Below are positions 17,873 to 27,329 of a DNA stretch of 64,000 bases, piece after piece. The position numbers were made by a program, and so were the translations under genes. The stretch lies in contig JAUIET010000006.1 in assembly GCA_030429735.1 (NCBI GenBank), positions 247,091 to 311,090 on the forward strand. Direction: 5' to 3'. The notes under the pieces are model-generated. The model was not told the origin of the DNA and searched no databases. It saw only the letters and a list, made by a program, of their open reading frames with translations. This DNA comes from Gammaproteobacteria bacterium. Lineage in GTDB: Bacteria > Pseudomonadota > Gammaproteobacteria > Pseudomonadales > JAUIET01. Within the stretch, counting starts at the first letter, position 1. Each line of letters opens with the position of its first letter.

Positions 17873-18625
17873 TTAATCGTTAAAAATTGTGCCTGCAAAT
17901 TTGCTGGAACCTAATACTTCAACCCCGCCAAGAATTTGAGAATTAGTGACTTTCCCGTAGGGCACAACCATGAGCGCCTGGTCACAATGTTCAGACAAGA
18001 TTCTCACTTCCGCATTTGCCTCTATGGGAGGTGCATCCAGTATAATGTAACGATCCTCATATCGCTCACGTAAACCTCTAATCAGGTTTGCCATTCGACT
18101 GGATGAAAAGAGTTCTGCACCCAATTCAGATCGTGCCCCGGCCGGTATCATGCGCAAGCGTGGAATTCCGGAGGAATAGATGATGTCATCAATTTCAATA
18201 TTGGGCTTCGACAGATAGTCTGTTAAGCCATAATCAGGAGGAATACTCAACATCGAATCCAATCTTGGCTCGAGAATGTTGCAATCGACGATCACCGAGG
18301 TTTTTGTAGAATCCAAGGCAAACGCTGCTGCGAGATTCAAACTGACAAAGCTGCCGCCACCACCCCGCGTTGCGGACGAGATTAGTACTACAAAATTCTT
18401 GCCCCCACTTTGTTGAACCAGTCTCGTTCGCAAGCTTCTAAAGGCATCCAATAAGGGGCGATCCGTGGTGCCCGCGTATATAATATTTCGTCGGCGAAGT
18501 TCGTCATGATCAAGGCTCTTGATCTCGGCCATTTTGTCGATGGAAACATGAGTCCCATGAGAATGACTCGCACTCTCCAGCGATACCAGGTTCGATTCAA
18601 TTTCTGTCTTTTTTGATTCCATCAC
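17873..18625 (-). CDS. BY-kinase/ParA-like ATPase family protein with degenerate Walker A
   Basis: 250 residues related to CpsD/CapB/Wzc cytoplasmic tyrosine-kinase domains: an N-terminal arm ending in AFRSLRTRL, then ATRGGGGSFVSLNLAAAFAL where an active kinase has a GEGKS P-loop, then VIVDCNILEPRL where the Walker A' motif normally reads D-x-D, and IILDAPPIE as Walker B. The P-loop lysine and the second Walker A' aspartate are missing, and the C terminus (SSKFAGTIFND) has no tyrosine cluster. A non-catalytic partner of the Wzz-like protein that regulates chain length is likely. It lies 23 bases downstream of that gene. Confidence 0.75.
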   Translation of the reverse strand: MMESKKTEIESNLVSLESASHSHGTHVSIDKMAEIKSLDHDELRRRNIIYAGTTDRPLLDAFRSLRTRLVQQSGGKNFVVLISSATRGGGGSFVSLNLAAAFALDSTKTSVIVDCNILEPRLDSMLSIPPDYGLTDYLSKPNIEIDDIIYSSGIPRLRMIPAGARSELGAELFSSSRMANLIRGLRERYEDRYIILDAPPIEANAEVRILSEHCDQALMVVPYGKVTNSQILGGVEVLGSSKFAGTIFND

Positions 18626-18648
18626 GATTATCTGGTTAAGCTGGCCGA

Positions 18649-20157
18649 TTATAGATAGTAAAAAGCGGTGACCACATAGACAACAAGCACAGCTATCAAC
18701 ATTGCGATCAACGGTATCACATCATGTCGAATAAGCCGCTGTTTCATTGGCGCGGTGGCATGTGGTATAACGGCCAACAAAGGCAATTTTAGTTTTTCTT
18801 CGATTGAACGCGCAATTCTGACACGCGGATCAACTTCTATGAACAGATACAATATGCCCAGCGGTATCAACAAACCAAGAAGCGGGCCAATAAACAGAAA
18901 ATGAACGAACCTCAAGCCGGATGCCAACAACGGGTACTCCGGTGGTTCCTGTACTTTGTAAGAGACCCCTTGGCCCGCCATTTCAAGCGTCATCGACATT
19001 CGAGCTTTCTCTTTTTGATTCAGCAAGTTCTCATAGATTCGCTTCGTTACATCATAATCTCGAGTAAACTCCTGCAGGTCTGTGCCACGACCAATAATTC
19101 TCTCGAGGCGCGCGTATTCTTCCTGCAATAAGTTTTCAGTTGCATTTTTACGTCGCGTTGCCGCTTTCAACTCTACTTCCGCTTCTGCGAGCTGTTTGCG
19201 CAATTCCTCATACAAAGGGTTTACCACACTCCGTTTTCCTGCCGATGAACTGAGTGTCGAAAGCCCCTGGACTTCGTTTTCCAAAAGGGAACTTTCCATT
19301 TCCTGAATCTGATTCTGCAATGCCAGCACATCGGGATGAGTATCAGTGTAAGTTACCAGCAACGAGTCCAATCTACGCTTCGCTTCATTCAGGCGCTCTC
19401 GCACTTCCTCAGATTTGTGACGCCTTGCTACGAACTTTCCCTCCGCGGCAAGCTGGCGGGCGATCGAACGTTTACGGGTATGAGCGTCATCAATATCAAG
19501 TTTGAGTTTTTCGATATCGCCGCGTAACTTCGCAATCCGGCCCTCAACCATTGTTTTAGTGCCGTCTTTGTTACCTACCTGAAAATCTTTAAGCCTGTCT
19601 TCCGCCGCCTTTAATTGCTTCTTGTATTCCTTAACCTGACCTTCGATGAAGTTGAAGGCTTCGGAACTTTCCCTGCGCTTTGACTCAAAGCTCTCCCGAA
19701 TAAAAACCTGTACCAGTTCATCAACAACTTTAAAAGACGTATCAGGGTCTGAGTCACTAAACGAAAACTGCAAGTAACTTGAACCCTTGCTATCAATCTG
19801 AATTTCTTCTCTTAATAGTGCAAGTTTTCGCGCCTGAACTACCTGTGACTGGTCATCTGTAATAATTCCGGCTGCTTTGGCAACCTCCTCCATTACACGC
19901 CGCGTATTGATTGCATTCTTGGCAATCTGCGCCTGGTTTATCTCTGCGATAGCGGTCTGTTCCTCAAGCAATGGCTTAATGACATTTTTAAAGTCCGCGT
20001 AAAGTACGGCATCTGTCTCATATTGCTTGGGCAACAAGACACCGACCAGCAAAGCAAGCAGGCTGATGATCGTAAAGCATATACATATTACCGCCTTTCT
20101 AAGATGCAGCTCTCTTAGAACAGCCTTAACGCGATCTTCAATAATATTGGAGTGCAT
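18649..20157 (-). CDS. Wzz/GumC-type chain-length determinant (polysaccharide co-polymerase)
   Basis: 502 residues. A first membrane helix (AVICICFTIISLLALLVGV, about residues 20-38) and a second near residue 430 enclose a periplasmic region rich in heptads between about 170 and 390, including the long coiled segments of GNVR-type proteins. A third hydrophobic helix closes the C terminus. The cytoplasmic kinase domain found in Wzc is absent and is supplied by the separate gene downstream, as in two-gene systems. It sets polymer length together with the polymerase and the outer-membrane export protein. Confidence 0.87.
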   Translation of the reverse strand: MHSNIIEDRVKAVLRELHLRKAVICICFTIISLLALLVGVLLPKQYETDAVLYADFKNVIKPLLEEQTAIAEINQAQIAKNAINTRRVMEEVAKAAGIITDDQSQVVQARKLALLREEIQIDSKGSSYLQFSFSDSDPDTSFKVVDELVQVFIRESFESKRRESSEAFNFIEGQVKEYKKQLKAAEDRLKDFQVGNKDGTKTMVEGRIAKLRGDIEKLKLDIDDAHTRKRSIARQLAAEGKFVARRHKSEEVRERLNEAKRRLDSLLVTYTDTHPDVLALQNQIQEMESSLLENEVQGLSTLSSSAGKRSVVNPLYEELRKQLAEAEVELKAATRRKNATENLLQEEYARLERIIGRGTDLQEFTRDYDVTKRIYENLLNQKEKARMSMTLEMAGQGVSYKVQEPPEYPLLASGLRFVHFLFIGPLLGLLIPLGILYLFIEVDPRVRIARSIEEKLKLPLLAVIPHATAPMKQRLIRHDVIPLIAMLIAVLVVYVVTAFYYL

Positions 20158-20205
20158 AACGAATTTACGGTAATGACAGGTGGGGAAGGTTCACTGCGCA
20201 AAAAG

Positions 20206-20817
20206 CTACAACGCGCGCTCTGGTACAGTGAGAATATCCGATGGGCTGAGCGGATAATTAGTGCTCACTCTACCTTTTTTCAGAATATCATCCAGATAAA
20301 TCGGGTAAACCTTTGTTTCACCGTTGGCCTTGCGGTAGAGTTTTGTCTTGTTCGGCAAAGCAAACTTGGTTGTTCCACCAGCCTCAAGCACCAGATCCAG
20401 TACCGTCATGCCGTCACGGAACGCTAACGATACAGGTTTATTGACCGCTCCAGTAATTCGTACGCGTTGCTGATAATCGGAACTGCTTGGATTGGCTACC
20501 ACAACTGTTACTTGTGGATTGCGAATGTACTGGGACAATTTTTCGCTCACCAGGTCAGCGAGCATTTCGGGTGTCAATCCAGCTGCTTCAATGTCACCAA
20601 CCAGTGGCGCTGATATGCGTCCATCGGGTCGCACTGGCACCTTAGCTGAAAGATCAGGGTTTCTCCAGACACGTAAATCAAGCTGGTCGCCAACGCCGAT
20701 TAGATATTCTTCTTCGGTGTAATTAAAACCCTGTACTGGTACGTCGACAATTTTTGGCTGCCCCCCGCATGCAGTCAGAGCAAGTAATAAAGTGATAAAT
20801 CCAATGCGCATGTTCAT
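20206..20817 (-). CDS. Wza-like polysaccharide export lipoprotein
   Basis: 203 residues. The leader ends in a lipobox (LLLALTAC, Cys17), so the mature protein is a lipoprotein, probably outer-membrane anchored. YLIGVGDQLDLRVWRNPDLS (about residues 38-57) begins the Poly_export domain, and RVRITGAVNKPVSLAFRDG is the following SLBB-type domain. It is short compared with E. coli Wza (about 380 residues): only one SLBB domain and no C-terminal amphipathic helix. The separate outer-membrane barrel encoded downstream may complete the export channel. It ends 48 bases before the chain-length gene. Confidence 0.87.
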   Translation of the reverse strand: MNMRIGFITLLLALTACGGQPKIVDVPVQGFNYTEEEYLIGVGDQLDLRVWRNPDLSAKVPVRPDGRISAPLVGDIEAAGLTPEMLADLVSEKLSQYIRNPQVTVVVANPSSSDYQQRVRITGAVNKPVSLAFRDGMTVLDLVLEAGGTTKFALPNKTKLYRKANGETKVYPIYLDDILKKGRVSTNYPLSPSDILTVPERAL

Positions 20818-20963
20818 ACAACGGTCTCAAAGTTGTCCACTTTTTTCAGTATAGACAAGCGATTCAGGATTGCTTGTTCAATTTGGGACAGGAATTGGAG
20901 TTCTATCCAGCTCGCTTGGTAATTGGCGCACGCTGTGTAACCCGGAACTTTTCGTTTGCGTAT

Positions 20964-22385
20964 TTAACGAACACCTTTACCAATCAAAACAACTTCAATT
21001 GTTTGCACAAGTATCCGTAAATCCAGCATTAAACTGTGGTTCTTTACGTAATAAAGGTCATAGCGCAATTTTTGTGCGGCATCTTCCACCAATGCACCAT
21101 ATGGGTAACACAGTTGAGCCCAACCCATAAGGCCGGGTTTAACGTAATGTCGGCTGTCATAGAAGGGAATCTGCTCAATAAATGACTCAACAAATTCTGG
21201 TCGCTCAGGCCGCGGACCAATAAAGCTCATTTCACCGCGCAACACATTGTATATTTGCGGCAATTCATCCACACGGATGTCTCGAATCACTGAACCCACT
21301 TTGGTGACCCTGGAATCATTCTGTTGAGCCCACTTAGCCTCACCGTCTTCCTCAGCATTGGTCACCATGCTTCTCATTTTCAACAATTCAAAATGCTTAC
21401 CGCGCTCCCCAACGCGCGTCTGGCGAAACAGTATCGGTGCTTTGGGACCCTCTTCAATTTTGATTGCAATCGCCGCTGCCAGTATGACTGGCCATATAAC
21501 AACTAGCAGTATCAGCGAAACACTGATGTCGAAAAAGCGTTTTAACAAATCTCTCAAGATATTGAAGTTAAATCCATCTGAGTAAATCATCCAACTAGCG
21601 CGTAATTCACTCAGTTCCACGTACTGCAATTCACGCTCATAGAATGCCATTGCTTCCAGGACACTAATGCCGCTCATTTTACACTCAAGCAGCTCCGACT
21701 CCGGAAAATAGCCGGCATCACCTTGCCGCCGGCCATCCAGAGCAACCACGATTTCGTCTATCTCATAGTCCAACGTCAACTGAGACAGCGTACGAGCATC
21801 GATCAATAAGTGTTCACTTTTAACCAATGGCTCGCTCGTATTCACTGGCACAAAGCCAACAATAGATATGTTGCCGTGAAAATCCGGCTTAAACACGCGT
21901 TGCTCAATTCTCTGTGCGCGCTCCCCGGCGCCAAGAACCAGTACATTTCGTTTAAAGCGAGCATCGCCCATGCCCAAAAAATATAAGAATCTAAAAATGG
22001 ACACCAGCACCATTGCAACGGCGACCGAAATAGCAAGTACACCTCGCCCCAGGTACAGAGATGGCATCATGTAATAAATGATTGTTAGCGCTGAACAACC
22101 GAGTAGCGAGTAGCTTACAAGCGTTCTGAGCAATATTCCGGTATGACCTTCACTTAAGCCCGACTCATACACGCGCATAGCATGAGTGCAGAGCGACAGA
22201 ACGATGGCAAAAGTGACTACCTTTAGAACAATACTGCCCGAGAGTTGGGTATTAACCGTTTCGATACCCCCGAATCGTAACCATATGCCGATATACGCTG
22301 AAATTACGAGCAGCAGCCACTCGCTCAACAGCACCAGTACCGGTGGTAAACGAAAGGAATGATTGAACAGTCTTATGTACGCCAT
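20964..22385 (-). CDS. Undecaprenyl-phosphate sugar phosphotransferase (WbaP/EpsB-type), initiating enzyme
   Basis: 473 residues. Four to five membrane helices occupy the first 150 residues, then a Rossmann-like CoA-binding-type region (NVLVLGAGERAQRIEQRVF). The last 200 residues form the bacterial sugar-transferase domain: KRFFDISVSLILLVVIWPVI, FRQTRVGERGKHFELLKMRS and VDELPQIYNVLRGEMSFIGP with the invariant GPRPERPEFV. It transfers a sugar-1-phosphate from a nucleotide sugar to undecaprenyl phosphate, the first step of repeat-unit synthesis. It is the first gene of the long minus-strand operon; the upstream interval holds the fold-back element 22520-22662. Confidence 0.88.
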   Translation of the reverse strand: MAYIRLFNHSFRLPPVLVLLSEWLLLVISAYIGIWLRFGGIETVNTQLSGSIVLKVVTFAIVLSLCTHAMRVYESGLSEGHTGILLRTLVSYSLLGCSALTIIYYMMPSLYLGRGVLAISVAVAMVLVSIFRFLYFLGMGDARFKRNVLVLGAGERAQRIEQRVFKPDFHGNISIVGFVPVNTSEPLVKSEHLLIDARTLSQLTLDYEIDEIVVALDGRRQGDAGYFPESELLECKMSGISVLEAMAFYERELQYVELSELRASWMIYSDGFNFNILRDLLKRFFDISVSLILLVVIWPVILAAAIAIKIEEGPKAPILFRQTRVGERGKHFELLKMRSMVTNAEEDGEAKWAQQNDSRVTKVGSVIRDIRVDELPQIYNVLRGEMSFIGPRPERPEFVESFIEQIPFYDSRHYVKPGLMGWAQLCYPYGALVEDAAQKLRYDLYYVKNHSLMLDLRILVQTIEVVLIGKGVR

Positions 22386-22519
22386 TCAGGCCGAGAAGCT
22401 CCATGTCCTAAAAGTGCTGGTGCAGCCTGTTACAGACTCCCTAGATTATAGGTCCGAAACTGTAGAATAACACTCCGTCGATTATGGAATTGTTAAATGA
22501 CCTAAAAATGCGCAAGCCC

Positions 22520-22662
22520 CTAGTGTCCCTTACCATAAGTTCGTACCATTTAGCCCGTCATTCGAGGCCTCCAGCGAGGCGAACTCTGCAGTGAATACCC
22601 AAAACACTCGCTTCGCACGGGGCAGGCTCTAAATGGTACGAACTTATGGTAAGGGACACTAG
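22520..22662. repeat. 143-bp fold-back element (perfect 34-bp terminal inverted repeats), MITE-like
   Basis: Bases 22520-22553 are the exact reverse complement of 22629-22662. The arms begin CTAGTGTCCCTTACC and enclose 75 bases that contain a smaller hairpin (GCCTC-CAGC-GAGGC). The outer end reads TA-GTGTCC, as expected for an element that inserted at TA, but no target duplication can be proved from one copy. It occupies the intergenic space between the divergent sugar-transferase and UDP-sugar dehydrogenase genes and reaches to within about 25 bases of a possible -10 (TATACT, 22686-22691) of the latter. The rest of the 354-base interval 22386-22739 holds no gene. Confidence 0.75.
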
Positions 22663-22739
22663 CGTTCGTTTTTGATCAATTTGTCTATACTGAAAGCTTA
22701 ATGTGACAAAAACTGCCCACACAATTCTAGGACGCCGCT

Positions 22740-24011
22740 TTGAGTACAGAAGATAAGATAGCAATCATTGGACTTGGCTACGTGGGTTTGCCTCTCGCCG
22801 TGGAATTTGGTCGCATAATGCCTACCATCGGCTTCGACATTAATAGCGACAGAATTGCCGAGTTGAAGAAAGGCATTGACAGCACTCTTGAGATTCAAGC
22901 AGAGGAGCTGGCTGACACCAAGTTATTAACGTTTTCTGAAAACCCGCAAGAGTTGGTTGACTGCAATATTTATATCGTCACAGTTCCAACCCCGATCGAT
23001 AAGCACCATCGCCCCAACCTCAAACCGCTGGAATCGGCAAGCGAGATGATCGGCGGCGTGATTCGCAAAGGCGACATTGTTATTTACGAATCCACGGTGT
23101 ATCCAGGGTGTACTGAAGAGGCGTGTTTACCCATCATTGAGCGCGTTTCAGGATTGGAATACAACATCGATTTTTATGCGGGGTATTCCCCCGAGAGAAT
23201 CAATCCCGGGGACAAAGAGCATCGGCTGAATAATATTGTCAAAGTAACGTCAGGTTCAACACCTGAGATTGCTGACCGTATTGATCAGCTTTATCGCAAG
23301 ATCATCACGGTGGGGACTCACCGAGCAAGCAGCATACGGGTCGCCGAGGCGGCAAAAGTCATTGAAAATACGCAACGTGATGTCAACATTGCGTTGATCA
23401 ATGAGTTGTCGTTGATCTTTGGCCGACTACAAATTGATACGCTGGAGGTTCTTGAAGCTGCTGGTAGTAAATGGAATTTCCTACCCTTCAGGCCAGGCCT
23501 GGTGGGCGGCCATTGTATTGGCGTAGATCCTTATTATCTTACCCACAAGGCACAGGAAATTGGCTATCACCCAGAAGTCATTCTGTCGGGCCGACGAATC
23601 AATGATGGGATGGGAGAGCATGTAGCCGACAGCGTTGTGAAATTGATGACAAAAAAACGCATCCACGTTGTGGACTCTCGAATTTTGATTCTTGGATTGG
23701 CGTTTAAGGAAAACTGTCCTGATGTTCGAAATACCAAGGTAGTGGACATCATCGCCGCGCTGGAAAGCTACAATTCCCATGTGGATGTATACGATCCATG
23801 GGTCGACCATGAGGAAGCCGAACGAAGTTATGGTGTAACAATGGTTGAGCAGCCTAGAGAAAAACACTATAACGCAATCATCCTCTGCGTGCGGCACAGA
23901 GAATTTGAAGCATTGGGTGTCGAAGGCATCCGAAAGTTTGGTTTCGGAGAGCACGTTTTATATGACGTTAAATATCTTCTGCCAAAAGAAAGTGTCGATG
24001 GTCGTCTTTAG
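22740..24011 (+). CDS. Nucleotide-sugar 6-dehydrogenase (TviB/WbpO-like UDP-HexNAc or UDP-Hex dehydrogenase)
   Basis: 423 residues starting at a TTG that follows AGGACG by about 7 bases. The N-terminal NAD motif is [19 protein letters not shown]. The active-site cysteine lies in [12 protein letters not shown] (about residues 256-267), and the C-terminal UDP-binding domain contains [17 protein letters not shown]. The enzyme oxidises C6 of a UDP-hexose or UDP-N-acetylhexosamine to the uronic acid with two NAD+. The overall sequence fits the TviB/WbpO branch, which prefers N-acetylated sugars, better than UDP-glucose dehydrogenases. It lies 39 bases upstream of an epimerase, as such pairs usually do. 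Confidence 0.87.
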   Translation: MSTEDKIAIIGLGYVGLPLAVEFGRIMPTIGFDINSDRIAELKKGIDSTLEIQAEELADTKLLTFSENPQELVDCNIYIVTVPTPIDKHHRPNLKPLESASEMIGGVIRKGDIVIYESTVYPGCTEEACLPIIERVSGLEYNIDFYAGYSPERINPGDKEHRLNNIVKVTSGSTPEIADRIDQLYRKIITVGTHRASSIRVAEAAKVIENTQRDVNIALINELSLIFGRLQIDTLEVLEAAGSKWNFLPFRPGLVGGHCIGVDPYYLTHKAQEIGYHPEVILSGRRINDGMGEHVADSVVKLMTKKRIHVVDSRILILGLAFKENCPDVRNTKVVDIIAALESYNSHVDVYDPWVDHEEAERSYGVTMVEQPREKHYNAIILCVRHREFEALGVEGIRKFGFGEHVLYDVKYLLPKESVDGRL

Positions 24012-24050
24012 TAGACACATCCTGTGCACTTACTCAAGCAAGGACAATAG

Positions 24051-25061
24051 ATGAAAATTCTTATTACCGGCACCGCCGGATTTATCGGTTCCACACTGGC
24101 CATAAAGCTACTGGAGCGAGGCGATGAGATCATCGGGGTAGACAACCTCAACGACTACTACGATGTTAGCCTGAAGGAAGCTCGATTGGCACGCTGTCAG
24201 GCCTTCGACAATTTCACCGACGTTCGCCTAAGCATTGAAGACAAAGATGGCATGGCCGCACTGTTTGAACAGCACAAACCTCAACGTGTTGTAAACCTTG
24301 CGGCTCAGGCAGGTGTGCGCTATTCATTGATCAACCCGCACGCCTATATCGACGCGAACATACAAGGCTTCATCAACATACTTGAGGGCTGCCGACATCA
24401 TGAAGTAGAAAATCTGGTCTACGCCTCCAGCAGCTCGGTATATGGCGCAAATACAGCCATGCCATTCTCAGTACACAACAACGTAGATCATCCTGTTAGC
24501 TTATACGCAGCCAGTAAAAAGGCCAACGAGCTAATGGCGCATACTTACAGTCACCTGTTTAATGTTCCTACTACAGGTTTAAGGTTCTTTACCGTCTATG
24601 GCCCCTGGGGCAGACCCGACATGGCGTTGTTCATCTTTACCAAAAAGATACTGGCCGGTGAACCTATTGACGTGTTCAATTATGGAAACCATCGCCGCGA
24701 TTTTACTTATATAGACGACATAGTTGAAGGCGTTATCCGAACACTGGATACTATTGCGACTGAGAACTCAGAATGGAGTGGCGACGCGCCTGATCCGGCA
24801 ACCTCACGTAGCCCCTACAGGATATACAACATTGGTTCGAACAATCCGGTGGAACTCCTAAGATATATTGAGGTACTTGAAGATTGTCTTGGCAAGAAAG
24901 CCGAGAAAAATCTATTACCCTTACAGCCAGGTGATGTTCCAGACACCTATGCAGATGTTGATGCACTTGTAAAAGATGTGGACTACAGACCATCAACGCC
25001 AATCGAGACAGGCGTCGCCAACTTCGTTAGGTGGTACAAGGACTTTTACCAGATCGACTGA
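24051..25061 (+). CDS. UDP-uronate (or UDP-sugar) 4-epimerase, SDR family
   Basis: 336 residues. [20 protein letters not shown] is the NAD-binding motif (GxxGxxG at about residues 7-13), YAASKKANE (about 152) is the catalytic Y-x3-K, and [16 protein letters not shown] is the substrate loop of UDP-glucuronate epimerases. [17 protein letters not shown] near residue 34 is especially typical of that group. It would convert the C6-oxidised sugar made by the upstream gene into its galacto form. An N-acetylated substrate is possible, because the partner dehydrogenase looks TviB-like. Confidence 0.82.
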   Translation: MKILITGTAGFIGSTLAIKLLERGDEIIGVDNLNDYYDVSLKEARLARCQAFDNFTDVRLSIEDKDGMAALFEQHKPQRVVNLAAQAGVRYSLINPHAYIDANIQGFINILEGCRHHEVENLVYASSSSVYGANTAMPFSVHNNVDHPVSLYAASKKANELMAHTYSHLFNVPTTGLRFFTVYGPWGRPDMALFIFTKKILAGEPIDVFNYGNHRRDFTYIDDIVEGVIRTLDTIATENSEWSGDAPDPATSRSPYRIYNIGSNNPVELLRYIEVLEDCLGKKAEKNLLPLQPGDVPDTYADVDALVKDVDYRPSTPIETGVANFVRWYKDFYQID

Positions 25062-25113
25062 ATGTCAGCATATGCGCCACGCGCAAATGCGCCCGCTTCA
25101 GTCAGTAGTACAG

Positions 25114-26463
25114 CTACTTCATAAGTGCGAGTAATTCATCACGCTTTTCTTCCATCAATTGATGGTCACCACGCGCTTCAACATTCAGCCTGACCACTGG
25201 CTCAGTATTCGACATTCTGAGATTAAACCGCCACTGCGCGTATTCAACGCTTAGACCGTCTACATGCTCAACAGATAATGCATTTGCTGCGTATTTTTCT
25301 TCAACGGCAGACAGCAATGCGGCGGGGTCTGTTATCGTTCGATTTATTTCGCCACTGACCGGGTAGGCAGCCATTCGCTCGTCGACCATTTCACTCATTT
25401 TTTTGCCGCTAACTGACAATTGTTCAATTACTAACAACCAGGGAATCATTCCGCTGTCGCAGTAAGCAAAATCTCGAAAATAGTGGTGGGCGCTCATTTC
25501 TCCGCCATAAATAGCATCTTCTTCGCGCATGCGTTCTTTAATAAACGCGTGGCCGGTTTTGCTTTGTATTGCCTGACCACCAGACTGTTGAGCAAGCTCA
25601 ATCGTATTCCAGGTTAACCTTGGATCATGCACAATTTTTGACTTACAGCCATCGGCAAGAAAAGCAGAAGCTAACATACCTACTATGTAATAGCCTTCGA
25701 TAAATCGCGCATTTTCATCAAAGAAAAAGCACCTGTCAAAGTCGCCGTCCCAGGCAAGCCCCAGATCCGCATTGTGCTCTTTAATAGCATCAATGGTCGA
25801 CTGACGATTTTCTTCCAGCAATGGATTTGGAACACCGTTTGGAAATTCACCGTTTGCCTCGTGATGTATTTTAATGAACTCAATCGGTAAGTGCGCTTCC
25901 AGCAAGTCGATCGCTAAGCCGGCGCCGCCATTACCCGCATTAACAACGACTTTCAGCGGTTTTAGCTTGGCAACATCAATATATGATAACAAGTGCTCGG
26001 TGTACTTGGTTCGCATATCAACGTTAGAAAGTGTACCGCGGGAGTCTGCAAGAGGCGAAAATTTCTGCGATTCCGCAAGAGCCTTTATATCAAATAGCCC
26101 GGTATCACCGCTGATTGGCCTGGACCCTTCACGCACGAACTTCATGCCGTTGTAATCTTTCGGGTTATGACTTGCTGTCACGGCAATACCACCGTCATAA
26201 CCACCAGAGAATGTTGCGTGATAGATTTGCTCGGTACCACAGAGACCAATATCATCAACATCTACGCCGGCATCCAGCAAACCATTTGCCAAGGCGGTTT
26301 TGATTGCCGGACTGGTCAAACGAATGTCGTAGCCAACAACAACTTTGCCAGGTTTAACAACATCTGCGTAGGCACGACCTATGCGATAAGCAACATCTTC
26401 ATTTAACTCCGAAGGCACCTGGCCGCGAACGTCGTATGCCTTGAAGCATGTAAGTTCCTGCAT
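25114..26463 (-). CDS. Phosphomannomutase/phosphoglucomutase
   Basis: 449 residues, alpha-D-phosphohexomutase family. The phosphoserine loop [14 protein letters not shown] lies near residues 96-109, the Mg site is [11 protein letters not shown] (about 240), and [13 protein letters not shown] is the sugar-binding loop. It interconverts mannose-6-P and mannose-1-P (and probably the glucose phosphates). It sits directly downstream of galU and the GDP-mannose gene, so together they supply GDP-mannose and UDP-glucose. The 8-base gap to galU indicates one operon. Confidence 0.88.
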   Translation of the reverse strand: MQELTCFKAYDVRGQVPSELNEDVAYRIGRAYADVVKPGKVVVGYDIRLTSPAIKTALANGLLDAGVDVDDIGLCGTEQIYHATFSGGYDGGIAVTASHNPKDYNGMKFVREGSRPISGDTGLFDIKALAESQKFSPLADSRGTLSNVDMRTKYTEHLLSYIDVAKLKPLKVVVNAGNGGAGLAIDLLEAHLPIEFIKIHHEANGEFPNGVPNPLLEENRQSTIDAIKEHNADLGLAWDGDFDRCFFFDENARFIEGYYIVGMLASAFLADGCKSKIVHDPRLTWNTIELAQQSGGQAIQSKTGHAFIKERMREEDAIYGGEMSAHHYFRDFAYCDSGMIPWLLVIEQLSVSGKKMSEMVDERMAAYPVSGEINRTITDPAALLSAVEEKYAANALSVEHVDGLSVEYAQWRFNLRMSNTEPVVRLNVEARGDHQLMEEKRDELLALMK

Positions 26464-26470
26464 CGCTTAT

Positions 26471-27295
26471 CTATTCCTCGTATACATTTTCGTAGTAATA
26501 ATTCGTCGCATCTACAAAGCCTGGAACGCTGCCGCAATCAAAGCGCTTTCCCTTAAATTTATAGGCCATCACGCAGCCTCGTTTGGCTTGAACCAATAGG
26601 GCGTCGGTGATTTGTACTTCGTTGTTTTTCCCTGGCGGCATATCACGGAGAATGTCAAAAATATCCGGCGTGAGGATGTAGCGACCAATGATAGCAAGGT
26701 TGCTGGGTGCTTTATCGGGTGACGGTTTCTCGACCATATCTGTAACTGTATACAGGTCGTCTTTAATGATGTCGCCAGCGATCACACCGTACTTATCAGT
26801 CTCATTTTCCGGAACTTCTTCTATCGCGACTATGCTGCATCGAAACTGTCGGTACAGATCGACCATCTGGGCCATAACACCGCGGTCCGGATTGAAGCAC
26901 AAATCATCCGATAGAATGACGCCAAAGGCTTCATTACCAACTAATGTTTCGCCCGTTAAGATGGCATGCCCCAGGCCACGCATTTCACGTTGACGTGTCG
27001 ATGAGAAAGTGCCTACGTCAAGAACTCTTCGTATGCTGGTCAAGTATTTTTCTTTAGGCGTACCGCTAATCTGATGCTCGAGTTCATAACTGGTATCGAA
27101 ATGGTCCGCTATCGCTCGCTTGCCACGTCCGGTAACAAAGCCAATCTGTTTCAAGCCGGCATCAATCGCCTCCTCTACTCCGTACTGCACCAAAGGCTTG
27201 TTAACCACCGGCAGCATTTCTTTGGGCATTGACTTGGTCGCAGGTAGAAAACGGGTACCATAGCCAGCTACAGGGAACAGACATTTTCTCAACAT
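26471..27295 (-). CDS. galU: UTP-glucose-1-phosphate uridylyltransferase
   Basis: 274 residues counted from the ATG at 27295, because GalU proteins begin M-x-RKCLFPVAGYGTRFLPATK, exactly as here; an earlier in-frame ATG at 27352 would overlap the upstream gene and add 19 unrelated residues. FLPATKSMPKEMLPV is the nucleotide-binding signature. The product makes UDP-glucose, the precursor for UDP-uronic acids and other sugars. It lies 34 bases after the mannose-1-P guanylyltransferase gene. Confidence 0.92.
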   Translation of the reverse strand: MLRKCLFPVAGYGTRFLPATKSMPKEMLPVVNKPLVQYGVEEAIDAGLKQIGFVTGRGKRAIADHFDTSYELEHQISGTPKEKYLTSIRRVLDVGTFSSTRQREMRGLGHAILTGETLVGNEAFGVILSDDLCFNPDRGVMAQMVDLYRQFRCSIVAIEEVPENETDKYGVIAGDIIKDDLYTVTDMVEKPSPDKAPSNLAIIGRYILTPDIFDILRDMPPGKNNEVQITDALLVQAKRGCVMAYKFKGKRFDCGSVPGFVDATNYYYENVYEE

Positions 27296-27329
27296 TGTGT
27301 GAATTCCATTAAATGTGTGTGACGTGTCG

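Noticed and set aside
22558..22764. 68-codon minus-strand frame in the dehydrogenase upstream region
   Set aside because: It lies inside the inverted-repeat element and across the start of the dehydrogenase gene; no protein-like pattern.
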